Shown here: positions 1 to 6,520 of the stretch, in pieces
How positions within the stretch are numbered: the first letter of the stretch is position 1
Layout: each line of letters opens with the position of its first letter
Source of the DNA: Pseudomonadota bacterium
Lineage (GTDB): Bacteria > Pseudomonadota > Gammaproteobacteria > Burkholderiales > Thiobacillaceae
NCBI GenBank assembly: GCA_021802595.1
Contig: JAJZRT010000028.1
Location: forward strand, 1-13,963
DNA: 13,963 nucleotides
Direction: 5' to 3'
The notes under the pieces: generated by a model
Databases searched by the model: none
What the model saw: only the letters and a program-made list of their open reading frames with translations
Told to the model about the DNA's origin: nothing
Program-made: the position numbers and the translations under genes

Positions 1-114
1 GCCGCCACCGTCTGCCGCGTCACGCCTAACTGCCGTGCCACTTCCGACTTCGATACGCCGCGCGCCTTTCAGCCGCCGCTTTTCCAACGCCTTGAAATCC
101 CGCTTGTGCTTCAT
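1..114 (-). pseudogene. Frameshifted N-terminal fragment of an HTH transposase (IS630-like), running off the window
   Basis: Read on the minus strand from ATG at 114, the first codons give MKHKRDFKALEKRRLKGA. The continuing frame then makes no sense. A second frame, readable from about position 46 to the window edge, gives ARGVSKSEVARQLGVTRQTV, a typical helix-turn-helix of the kind found at the N-terminus of IS630-family transposases. The two halves fit one protein only if bases were lost around positions 44-50. The start and DNA-binding domain are therefore split by a frameshift, and the catalytic part lies outside the window. No good ribosome binding site precedes the ATG. Family assignment rests on the HTH alone and is moderate; the break itself is directly visible. 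It lies just after the last gene of the transfer operon and may mark the edge of the conjugation module. Confidence 0.6.
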
Positions 115-205
115 CGTCGCAACTCGAAACAAACACAAGCAGATTAACGTCTTTACCCTTCATGGCGTTGACAGTTATTTATACGGTTCTCAATAAGAAA
201 GGCGC

Positions 206-793
206 TCAAAAGCCCAGCTCTCGGCGAAGCATGGCCAGGTGGGCAAGATGGCTTGCCTGGCTGGCCGCGTCCGCCGGCTCCAGGAGCTCCAGGCCCGCGA
301 GGGCGCTGCGCAGCCATTCCTGGCCGGCGGAGCCTTCGAGCGCGGCGTCCCGCTGCGCGAGATATTCCCTTGGCGACACGAGATCGTGAAATCGAAAGCG
401 CGACTTGAAGATCGGCTCCAGGTGCTTTGATTGGTTTTCTGTGTCGCCAACGTGCTCGTAGTAGCGCGCCAACAGCATCGAGGCGCGAAGTGACTCAAGC
501 GTGCCGCGCCATTTGGTGGCAATGAGCAAGTGGCGCACATATTGGCGCTCATCCGCCCTCGGCGCCGGTGCCTCATTGTGCCCTCGGCAGTCGGCCGGTT
601 GATAGAGAAGTTCGGCCAAGTAGAGCGCGGCCACATGAAAGCCACGGCCGATCAAAATACTGCCCTCGTCGATGGCCTGCTCGATCAGGCCATCGCGGAC
701 CAGGTCACGTAGGCCAACGTAGATCGAGCCGCCGCCGGCCGCATGACCGGATGGCCCGTCGCCGCGAAGGTGCGGGGCAAATTTCTCCCCCAT
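206..793 (-). CDS. Hypothetical protein, 195 aa, last gene of the trb-associated operon
   Basis: I do not recognise this protein. The start chosen is ATG at 793. It overlaps the trbM stop by one base (TGATG) and is preceded by a GGGGAA ribosome binding site with suitable spacing, so coupled translation is likely. A longer reading upstream to 943 would run inside trbM and is rejected. The product has no signal peptide and no clear membrane segment. From about residue 30 it looks almost entirely helical, with alanine/leucine-rich helices (LIGRGFHVAALYLAELLYQ; ESLRASMLLARYYEHVG) that could form helix-pair repeats of TPR or HEAT type; this is only an impression. Its place directly behind trbM suggests a cytoplasmic accessory role in transfer or its control, or a passenger gene. 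Real coding is supported by the overlap and the ribosome binding site. Confidence 0.6.
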   Translation of the reverse strand: MGEKFAPHLRGDGPSGHAAGGGSIYVGLRDLVRDGLIEQAIDEGSILIGRGFHVAALYLAELLYQPADCRGHNEAPAPRADERQYVRHLLIATKWRGTLESLRASMLLARYYEHVGDTENQSKHLEPIFKSRFRFHDLVSPREYLAQRDAALEGSAGQEWLRSALAGLELLEPADAASQASHLAHLAMLRRELGF

Positions 794-1317
794 CAGCAAT
801 TCCCCAGCGCGGTACAGCCCATGTTTTGACTGTTCTCCCAGGTGGCTAGGGCCTGCGTACCTACGGTTGTGGGGTTGTAGTTCAGTTGCCCCGCCGAGGC
901 GGACTCGAAAAGCGTGTCGTTGGGCTGACCCTGGATGCCCCACCAGACACGGCTTGTCAGTTTGCCATTGACTGTGACGTTGATGGACCCTTGCGCATTG
1001 CAGACGGGGACGGGGTTGCTGGACTCGTCGGCCGTCGAATAGTCGTTGACGGAAATTAGGCTGGCTGTGCAGTAGCCGCCGCTTGCCCAGGTGTTGCCGG
1101 CGTAGTTGCCGGCGCCGGCGCCAGTGCAGCCCGGAAATGGGCGGCCTTCATGGAGCCACACCCAAAGCTTTTGGATGGGTGGCACGCACTGGCTGACAGC
1201 CTCGGGGCCTTTGGGATTCGAGAGGCATAGCAATACCTCACAGCCCCAATTTGAGGCCAGGGCGTTAGTGCTGACGAGGGCGGCCAGAAGGCCGGACAAG
1301 AGAGAGAGCTTCATCAT
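793..1317 (-). CDS. trbM: TrbM/KikA-family conjugal transfer protein, secreted, cysteine-rich
   Basis: The 174-residue product begins with a signal peptide (hydrophobic stretch 4-20, likely cut after ALA at 21), so it should act in the periplasm. The mature start carries the TrbM/KikA hallmark CEVLLCLSNPKGPEAVSQC followed by VPPIQKLW and GRPFPGC. It has eight cysteines (about 26, 31, 44, 64, 83, 106, 168, 174), an even number consistent with disulfide bonds. TrbM of RP4 and KikA of IncN plasmids are encoded with P-type T4SS genes; their precise biochemical role is not settled. ATG at 1317 is preferred because GGAGG lies six bases upstream and its ATGA overlaps the previous gene's stop. A second ATG follows at 1314. 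The stop overlaps the next gene, so it belongs to the same coupled operon. Confidence 0.88.
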   Translation of the reverse strand: MMKLSLLSGLLAALVSTNALASNWGCEVLLCLSNPKGPEAVSQCVPPIQKLWVWLHEGRPFPGCTGAGAGNYAGNTWASGGYCTASLISVNDYSTADESSNPVPVCNAQGSINVTVNGKLTSRVWWGIQGQPNDTLFESASAGQLNYNPTTVGTQALATWENSQNMGCTALGNC

Positions 1318-1601
1318 TGTGTTCCTCCATCGGGTTTCGTAATTACGGCGGTGGGGTGGGCATGCGCCCAGACGGCACAAAACGCCAGGCTGTCAGGCCG
1401 GAATTGCAAGGGCCAGGCACCAGCCTCGGCAGACACACCGGGCCGCCGCGTGACCACAAAAGGGTCTTCGACGCGCCCGTTTTGAAAGTAGGTGTAGAAC
1501 GCCGGGAGGATCGCCGCCGTCTCCATTGGGGCTTTGCATTCGACAAAGCCCGGCGCCTCGATGCGGGCGCGATGGTGCGGGCAGGCTAGGCAATCGACCA
1601 T
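1314..1601 (-). CDS. Hypothetical 95-aa Cys/His-rich protein, possible metal-binding N-terminus
   Basis: This small protein starts at ATG 1601, two bases after the stop of the OmpA-like lipoprotein gene (TGA-AC-ATG), and its stop lies in a four-base ATGA overlap with trbM. That spacing strongly supports real translation within the operon. The N-terminus reads MVDCLACPHHRARI with a further Cys at 22 and another at 75. The Cys4-x2-Cys7-x-His9-His10...Cys22 pattern could bind zinc, but I do not recognise the family. There is no signal peptide or membrane helix, so a cytoplasmic location is expected. Function is unknown; its fixed place between a T4SS-linked lipoprotein and trbM hints at a role in transfer or its regulation. 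A longer upstream reading in the same frame overlaps the previous gene and is rejected. Confidence 0.62.
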   Translation of the reverse strand: MVDCLACPHHRARIEAPGFVECKAPMETAAILPAFYTYFQNGRVEDPFVVTRRPGVSAEAGAWPLQFRPDSLAFCAVWAHAHPTAVITKPDGGTQ

Positions 1602-1603
1602 GT

Positions 1604-2386
1604 TCAGGCTTTCGGGGTCATGTCCACGCGAACAAGGTTCTTGTCGCGCTTGCCTGAGTAGAAGACCCGGATCCTCGTGTAGTCGGCGCCGTGCTGGAGC
1701 AGATACGCCTCTACGACCCAAGCCCTGTGCAGGGCAATGTGCTGGGCCATCGCCAGGGTCACATGAGGGCCACGCTGCGCGCGGCCGTAAAGGATGATTG
1801 GCTCGTTGGGGCTCAGTGCGGCGACGGCGGCGGCAAGCCGACCGTAAGCCGCGTCCGTGAAGATGACGCCCTCGCCGGGAAATGGGATCGTGAAGACCCT
1901 TGTTCTCGGCGGTGGATCGGCCGCAGGCGCGGGATGCTTGGAGGGGATCGCCGCCAGCGCCGGGGTTGCGGTGGCAACGATGCGCGCCACGGCAACGGGC
2001 GCGGGCGCCAGTCCGGCCGGACGTGCCGGCGCTGGCGGGGCATCCTTGTTGGTGACGGTGGCAATCTGGCCGGCGACCATCACGGAGAGCTGCCGGTGCA
2101 CGCCAGGAACCACCAAGTAGTCGCCGTGCCGGCGATAGGGCAGCGGTGTGTTCGTGCCTGTGGCCACCACGATAGGGGCGTCCGTCAGCTCGCGGAATTG
2201 CAGGTAAGTGGTCGAGCCGTTGTCGAACGCCTGGATGAGTTCGACCGCGCGGCGGTTAGCGAGGCGGTAGGCGAAATGGTATTGGCCGAGTGTCGCGCTG
2301 ACGCGAGCGGGCTTCGGCTGCACCGTCGCGCAGGAGGCCAGCAGAGACAACGGCAAGAGGGCAAAGGCCAGGGGCGAAAGACGCAT
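1604..2386 (-). CDS. Outer-membrane lipoprotein: VirB9-like segment plus OmpA-like C-terminal domain
   Basis: The 260-residue product opens with a lipoprotein signal peptide ending in the lipobox LASC (Cys19), with Ala at +2, which favours outer-membrane sorting. Residues about 36-110 resemble the C-terminal domain of the TrbG in this same window: AFDNGSTTYLQF against VFDNGTNTFIEM, and PYRRHGDYLVVPG against NYRVKGDYYIVDR. An Ala/Pro-rich linker (about 115-170) follows, then a domain (171-260) with an OmpA/peptidoglycan-binding look: VFTIPFPGEGVIFTD, IILYGRAQRG, RAWVVEAYLLQHGADYTRIRV. Ribosome binding site GGAG lies seven bases before the ATG. No trbH lipoprotein is present between trbG and trbI, so this protein could be the VirB7-type lipoprotein or a wall anchor of the outer-membrane core complex. 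The lipobox is clear; the two domain assignments are pattern-based. Confidence 0.75.
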   Translation of the reverse strand: MRLSPLAFALLPLSLLASCATVQPKPARVSATLGQYHFAYRLANRRAVELIQAFDNGSTTYLQFRELTDAPIVVATGTNTPLPYRRHGDYLVVPGVHRQLSVMVAGQIATVTNKDAPPAPARPAGLAPAPVAVARIVATATPALAAIPSKHPAPAADPPPRTRVFTIPFPGEGVIFTDAAYGRLAAAVAALSPNEPIILYGRAQRGPHVTLAMAQHIALHRAWVVEAYLLQHGADYTRIRVFYSGKRDKNLVRVDMTPKA

Positions 2387-2394
2387 ATCAGCTC

Positions 2395-2598
2395 CTAGTT
2401 GGGATCGTTGGCTGCGGGCGGAGTGCGGTCCCGAGGCGGGACCGGAACAGCGATAAAGAACGTCACGGCGCCGAGGATGAAAACTGCCATGCCAATGAAG
2501 GCATGGCCGAGAAGTGCCAGCACGAACGGCACCCAGGCGGCGACCATGAGGATTCCGAATTTTGCCCAGCGGGACCGCGCCCGCAGCCAGGCGATCAT
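2395..2598 (-). CDS. Small two-helix inner-membrane protein, 67 aa
   Basis: The product has a short basic N-terminus (MIAWLRARSRWAK) and two hydrophobic stretches at about residues 14-30 and 33-50, then a polar, proline-rich tail. It is probably a membrane hairpin with both ends in the cytoplasm. The start ATG at 2598 overlaps the stop of the DUF2274-like gene by four bases (ATGA), and the next gene starts nine bases after its TAG, which supports co-translation in the operon. I do not recognise a family. Given its place in a conjugation cluster, a role in T4SS assembly, surface/entry exclusion or protein stability at the inner membrane is possible, but nothing in the sequence decides between these. 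Confidence 0.6.
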   Translation of the reverse strand: MIAWLRARSRWAKFGILMVAAWVPFVLALLGHAFIGMAVFILGAVTFFIAVPVPPRDRTPPAANDPN

Positions 2599-2840
2599 TT
2601 CGAGCGGCTGGCGTCCTTACGCCATTTCTGGAAAGCCGCATCGCGGCCCAGGCAGTCGGCCAAGAGGCCAGCTACGACGGCTTCTTGGCTGCGTGGCTTT
2701 TTGCCGGCCACCGCCTCGAAGTAGGCGGCGTATTGGTTGATTTCGTCGGATAATTCGCGTGTGATCTGCACGCTCAGCTTTACAAGTTCATCCTCAACTG
2801 CGATGGCGGGGAGCCTCACGGCGGCTGGTTTTGATGACAC
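2595..2840 (-). CDS. DUF2274-like protein of trb clusters
   Basis: The 81-residue protein fits the pattern of DUF2274 proteins encoded next to trbI in trb-type conjugation operons: an N-terminal VKLSVQITREL strand/helix, then AAYFEAVAGKKPRSQEAVVAGLLADCLGRDAAFQKWRK, with the hallmark of a small residue-rich helix followed by an aromatic-x-Lys/Arg tail. The first part looks like a ribbon-helix-helix fold. Translation starts at GTG 2840, with AGGAG eight bases upstream. It overlaps the last 25 bases of the preceding gene and shares an ATGA with the following one. The molecular function of the family is unknown; it is taken as an accessory conjugation protein, perhaps regulatory. Family call is from memory of the pattern. 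Confidence 0.68.
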   Translation of the reverse strand: MSSKPAAVRLPAIAVEDELVKLSVQITRELSDEINQYAAYFEAVAGKKPRSQEAVVAGLLADCLGRDAAFQKWRKDASRSK

Positions 2841-3238
2841 TCTGTTATCTCCTGGTCAGTGTGGAAAGCGTTGCAAATGGCGGTGTAGATAAACTCTCGG
2901 CGCCGTATGTGGTAGTGCTCGGAGAGCTTCGTCACCGTTTCGATAATGGGTTTCTTGACCCACATGCGAAGCGGCACAGCGTCTGTGCCTCGATAGAGAG
3001 GCACATAGCTGATTGGCCGCAACTTCCGCCGGTCCTTTGGTGGCTTGAGCGATTGAGTCGCCAAGCGCCGGTCGAAAGCCGCGTGACAGCGAATAAAGTC
3101 CTCGATGGCTTTGTGATAAAGCTCGCGCTGAGTAATCCCCAGCTCGGCGCTCTTGGCGGCAATGGCCTCCTTGATATGCTTGGGAACAGGCAACAAAACG
3201 CTCACATGGCCTGATTGGATATAGGTTGGCATTGGCAT
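2816..3238 (-). CDS. Tandem ribbon-helix-helix-like protein, 140 aa
   Basis: The protein seems to contain two copies of one short fold. Residues about 11-50 (HVSVLLPVPKHIKEAIAAKS, then ITQRELYHKAIEDFI) and about 87-126 (AVPLRMWVKKPIIETVTKLS, then IRRREFIYTAICNAF) each show a beta strand, a helix, a short turn and a second helix. This is the layout of ribbon-helix-helix DNA-binding proteins (MetJ/Arc type). A basic linker (PPKDRRKLR) joins them. A single chain with two such units could form an intramolecular dimer and bind DNA, for example as a relaxosome accessory factor or operon regulator. It follows trbI by 25 bases and overlaps the DUF2274-like gene. The ribosome binding site is poor, so the start could be ATG 3238 or the second ATG at 3232. 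DNA binding is inferred from the pattern only. Confidence 0.62.
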   Translation of the reverse strand: MPMPTYIQSGHVSVLLPVPKHIKEAIAAKSAELGITQRELYHKAIEDFIRCHAAFDRRLATQSLKPPKDRRKLRPISYVPLYRGTDAVPLRMWVKKPIIETVTKLSEHYHIRRREFIYTAICNAFHTDQEITECHQNQPP

Positions 3239-3263
3239 AAATCATGGTCGGAAACCGTCAACA

Positions 3264-4598
3264 CTAGCCGCGATAGGGCGGTATCACAATGTCCTTGGTT
3301 GTAAATATGTCGAACGGGGTGCCTGGTTTGACCATGATGGTTGCCTGCCTGGCCAGGTTTTTCTGAGTGATCTGCTGGCCGACCTGGTTAATGTCCATTG
3401 CGGCGCCTTGGGTGGCGAGCTGGGCAAAGCTTGGGGTCGTGGTGTTCGCGCCAGTGCTCATCTGAGCACCTGCACCGAGGACGGAACCGAGGAGGACGCC
3501 ACCCATAAGCTGTAGCAAGTGGTGGTTGATTGGCCCGGTCAATCCGGCATAGCCGGAGAGGTCGGTGCCAGGCATTCCCTTGAGGTCGATGCAGCTCCCG
3601 TCAGGACGGCATATCCGGGTCCAGATGACGAGGACGCGATCTTGTCCGTAGGTGATGCGCGAGTCGTAGATGCCGATAACCTTTGTGCCTTGAGGCAGCA
3701 ACAGGTACTTGCCGGTTACGGTGTCATAGACGTTCTGGGACACCACGCCCTCGATCTGGCCAGGCAAGTCAGAATCAATGCCGGTCAGCATCAGGCCGGG
3801 AATGAAGGTGCCAGCCTGGATGGTGTAGGGAGAACGTGGGTAATAGACGCCGTGCGAGAGCGTAAAGGTCTTGTCGTAGTCCTGGTTCAAAAAGCGGTTT
3901 TTCTCGCCCTGGCGGTTCTGGTCGCCACTGGCTTGATTCGGCCCAACGGGCGGCACGCCCGCGCCAAAGAACCCGGACCTTTGCGCCGGCGGCACAACAG
4001 GCGGCATGAGAGCGCCGATGTTTTCGCTTGGCGAGCTGCTGTCGCCAGTGAATTTCAAGCCGGAATTCAGGGCGTCCTGACGGGTCTTCGCCTGGGCTAT
4101 CGCTTGTTCTTGCGCATACTGCTGCGCAGGCGTGAGCTGCTGCTGTTGTGCCGGCAACGTAACAGGCGCGCCCGCATCATCTTGGCCGCCGGCTGTGGCA
4201 GAGACGGGGACAATGGCGCCACGATGCTTCGCATCCAGGGCCAAGGCGCCCACATCGCCGGGTAACGGCTGGCCGATGCGCGGCACGTCGCTGTAGTTGT
4301 TGGGCAAGGTGCTGATGGCACCGACCTGAGCATGATGCACATACTTGCCGGTCGGCGTCTGCGCTACGGGTGTCGCCGGCGGCTTCGGCGTCTTGAACGC
4401 CGAGGAGAACGCCAGGATGGCGACAACCGCGAAGGTCGCTACCAGGACCGCCACGGTGCGGCGATTGAAGCGGCGCACGTTAGGCGGTGGTGGGGGCGCG
4501 TCAATGCCGTGTGAGTCTTCCGGCGGCTCATAGAACTCCTCATGCGCGGTCTGGGCTTGAGGTTGTTCGGTCTGCGGATCAGTCTGTGGCCCGAGCAT
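3264..4598 (-). CDS. trbI: TrbI/VirB10 T4SS core-complex protein
   Basis: TrbI/VirB10 spans the cell envelope, linking inner-membrane ATPases to the outer-membrane pore with TrbG. The 444-residue product has the standard plan: a short cytoplasmic N-terminus, one membrane helix at about 48-67, a proline-rich stretch, a Gln-rich coiled segment at about 145-170, and a C-terminal beta-barrel domain from about 245. Typical motifs there are YPRSPYTIQAGTFIPGLMLTGIDSDLPG, split as YPRSPYTIQAGTFIP and LTGIDSDLPGQ, then LLPQGTKVIGIYDS and DLKGMPGTDLSGYAGLTGP. A helical antenna candidate follows (HHLLQLMGGVLLGSVLG). The AGGAG ribosome binding site overlaps the trbG stop (TGAGGAG), nine bases between genes, so the two are translationally linked. 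There is no trbH between trbG and trbI, unlike RP4 and Ti plasmids. Confidence 0.95.
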   Translation of the reverse strand: MLGPQTDPQTEQPQAQTAHEEFYEPPEDSHGIDAPPPPPNVRRFNRRTVAVLVATFAVVAILAFSSAFKTPKPPATPVAQTPTGKYVHHAQVGAISTLPNNYSDVPRIGQPLPGDVGALALDAKHRGAIVPVSATAGGQDDAGAPVTLPAQQQQLTPAQQYAQEQAIAQAKTRQDALNSGLKFTGDSSSPSENIGALMPPVVPPAQRSGFFGAGVPPVGPNQASGDQNRQGEKNRFLNQDYDKTFTLSHGVYYPRSPYTIQAGTFIPGLMLTGIDSDLPGQIEGVVSQNVYDTVTGKYLLLPQGTKVIGIYDSRITYGQDRVLVIWTRICRPDGSCIDLKGMPGTDLSGYAGLTGPINHHLLQLMGGVLLGSVLGAGAQMSTGANTTTPSFAQLATQGAAMDINQVGQQITQKNLARQATIMVKPGTPFDIFTTKDIVIPPYRG

Positions 4599-4607
4599 GA
4601 CGGCTCC

Positions 4608-5735
4608 TCAATTCCAGTAGTTATGCTGACGCGGCGCCGCGTCGCCATGCGTGATGCTTACGGCGTCCTTGGGGCCTACGCGGAGCTGCGCCTTCACGAA
4701 AAGACGATCTACGATGTAGTAGTCGCCCTTGACGCGGTAATTGACCATTTCGGGCTTGCCGCCATCGAGGACAAAGAGTGCCGGTGCATCGTAGGACTTC
4801 ATCGTGGGCGACATTTCAATGAACGTGTTGGTGCCGTTGTCGAAGACGCGCAGCGGGGTCCAGGGATAATTGCCGCCGCTCACCTTGTAGTCGAAGTGCA
4901 GGTTCGCGGGATTGACTTGGATGGGTTCTTCCATGTCGCGGGCCTTCTGCACGATGGCCTGCTGCGCGGCCTGGGCGCGCGCCTGGTCGTAGGGATAGTT
5001 CCAGCTCACGACCGGCATAAAAGGCGAATCGGCATCGTCGCCGGACGACACGACCACGTTGTAGATATGCCGATTCGTGGTGATGAGCATGTTCGTGGAT
5101 ATGTCAGGCTCTTTCGGCTTGATGACAACGATGGTGGTCTGATCGGCGCCGCCTCCGGCCTCGGTAGTCGTGGCGTCCCAACGCACGGTGTCGCCGGAGA
5201 TTGGGGTCTTGGTGCCGACAAGATGCTCGCCCGGTTGCAATTCAAGGGCGGTTTCGTGGCCGATGGCCGTATCGATGTGATAGATCGCGGAGTCCTCATA
5301 GTTGAACACCACGCGGCCGTTGACGGCTTCCACGTCGTCTGCGCGCTGAGCCGCATCGTTGTTGATGCTGGCTAGGCGCATGCGGCCCTTGGCCCAATCC
5401 AATTTCTTCTCAAGCGAAGCAACGTAGGCTGCAGTCGGGACGAAAGCCTTGTGGTGCTCTCGGTGATAGCTGTAAGGGCGCGGATCGACCGGAGCTGGAT
5501 CAGGGCTTGGCGCCGTGGTGGCAGCAAGGGTTTTCTGGGCGGCCCCATAGCGTGCGTGAGCACGGTTAAGGGCAGCCTGCGCTGCGGCAAGCTGAGCCTG
5601 CACTTCGGCCGGGCTAGGCGTTTGGGATGGCGAGGCGACCGAGGGCACGATTGGCGCCGGCGCAGCCGAATCGGCCCAGGCCGGCGCGGTGACAACGAGA
5701 CTTATGGCCAAAGCAAGGCGGGTCAGTTTGTGCAT
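4608..5735 (-). CDS. trbG: TrbG/VirB9 outer-membrane core-complex protein
   Basis: TrbG/VirB9 (CagX family) is a periplasmic protein that forms the outer-membrane core ring with TrbI. The 375-residue product has a signal peptide (residues 1-21, APAWA cut site). An unusual Ala/Gln-rich probable coiled coil (about 41-72) and a His-rich stretch (HREHHK) come before the family N-terminal domain (about 128-250: RVVFNYEDSAIYHIDTAIG, TNMLITTNRHIYNVVV). An Ala/Gln helix follows, then the C-terminal domain (about 279-365: FDYKVSGGNYPWTPLRVFDN, MVNYRVKGDYYIVD). The mature part has no cysteine, so the VirB7-VirB9 disulfide of Agrobacterium cannot form. AAGGAT lies six bases before the ATG. Its C-terminal motifs recur in the lipoprotein at 1604-2386. 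At about 375 aa it is somewhat longer than common TrbG proteins, owing to the N-terminal extension. Confidence 0.93.
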   Translation of the reverse strand: MHKLTRLALAISLVVTAPAWADSAAPAPIVPSVASPSQTPSPAEVQAQLAAAQAALNRAHARYGAAQKTLAATTAPSPDPAPVDPRPYSYHREHHKAFVPTAAYVASLEKKLDWAKGRMRLASINNDAAQRADDVEAVNGRVVFNYEDSAIYHIDTAIGHETALELQPGEHLVGTKTPISGDTVRWDATTTEAGGGADQTTIVVIKPKEPDISTNMLITTNRHIYNVVVSSGDDADSPFMPVVSWNYPYDQARAQAAQQAIVQKARDMEEPIQVNPANLHFDYKVSGGNYPWTPLRVFDNGTNTFIEMSPTMKSYDAPALFVLDGGKPEMVNYRVKGDYYIVDRLFVKAQLRVGPKDAVSITHGDAAPRQHNYWN

Positions 5736-5790
5736 GGTGTGATCCTTAATCTGTAGTAAAAATTGCTAATCGACCTGTGAAAAAAAAGGC

Positions 5791-6504
5791 CTATTGGTCC
5801 CTGGCCCAAGAGAAGTTGGTGATGTAAATGCCTGCGGGATTCACGGCCAAGGTCTTATCGTCCTTGGGCTGGTGGATCGCCACCGTGAACGTGCCGGTCA
5901 TGTTGTATTGGTCCTTGATCGCGCCGGTGTTGTCGCGGGTAATCTCATGCCACCGCACCTGATAGGAATGCGAACCGGCAATAGGCACGGCGCTAACAAT
6001 CTGCACAGAAACGGTGTTTTGGCCGACTGAGGAGAGGTACGGGTTTTTCCGTGCCCATGAATTCAGCTCGTTATTGGAATTAGGTGTGAGCAAGGCATAT
6101 GCCTTGTTCCAATTTTGCTTGAGCACCACCGGGTCAAGCGGCACATTGCGGACCCACTGAACCCACTGCCGGAGGAAGTAGGTCACTACTGCGTCGTTGG
6201 GTGTGAAGTGGACGCGGTTGATTTCCCCGACAATGTGGGTTTGTCCGGTCTGGTCATTGACCTGGACAAAATACGGCTGGATCGAGAGCCTGGTGCTTTC
6301 GTACACCAAGCCGGCCGTGAGCGCACCCGAGAACAGCAGGGTGGCGAAAAACGCCTTACGCCAGTTGGTGGCGTTCTTGATGAGGCGCCCTTGCCGGTCA
6401 TTCCAGATTTCATTGGCCCGCTGGTAGGGCGTAATGGGTGCGGCCTTGGGTGTCATGGCAGGGCTGCTCTGCATGAGGTCTTTCTGTTGGTTAGCGATAG
6501 CCAT
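5791..6504 (-). CDS. trbF: TrbF/VirB8 inner-membrane assembly protein
   Basis: TrbF/VirB8 is a bitopic inner-membrane protein that nucleates T4SS assembly through its periplasmic NTF2-like domain. The 237-residue product has a cytoplasmic N-terminus with the TrbF-type motif YQRANEIWNDRQGRLIKNA, one membrane helix (about 51-68), then the periplasmic domain starting IQPYFVQVNDQTG. It contains the family signatures YFLRQWVQWVRNVPLDP and QVRWHEITRD, and ends near YITNFSW. The YxRAxxxWNDRxG motif places it with TrbF rather than classical VirB8. Start ATG 6504 has GGAGGAG at good spacing. It lies 16 bases after trbL. The 55-base gap to trbG is the largest gap inside the uninterrupted part of the operon and holds a T8 run on the coding strand. 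Confidence 0.94.
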   Translation of the reverse strand: MAIANQQKDLMQSSPAMTPKAAPITPYQRANEIWNDRQGRLIKNATNWRKAFFATLLFSGALTAGLVYESTRLSIQPYFVQVNDQTGQTHIVGEINRVHFTPNDAVVTYFLRQWVQWVRNVPLDPVVLKQNWNKAYALLTPNSNNELNSWARKNPYLSSVGQNTVSVQIVSAVPIAGSHSYQVRWHEITRDNTGAIKDQYNMTGTFTVAIHQPKDDKTLAVNPAGIYITNFSWARDQ

Positions 6505-6520
6505 GTGGCTCCTCCGTGGT

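Noticed and set aside
794..943. N-terminal extension of the 195-aa protein inside trbM
   Set aside because: The extension overlaps trbM, which has clear family motifs there; ATG 793 has the ribosome binding site and the TGATG overlap.
2856..3245. Alternative frame overlapping the ribbon-helix-helix gene
   Set aside because: Its translation has no fold-like pattern, whereas the overlapping frame shows two repeat units and couples to the next gene.
3519..4265. Long plus-strand open frame opposite trbI
   Set aside because: Antisense to a well-supported TrbI; caused by high G+C codon bias.
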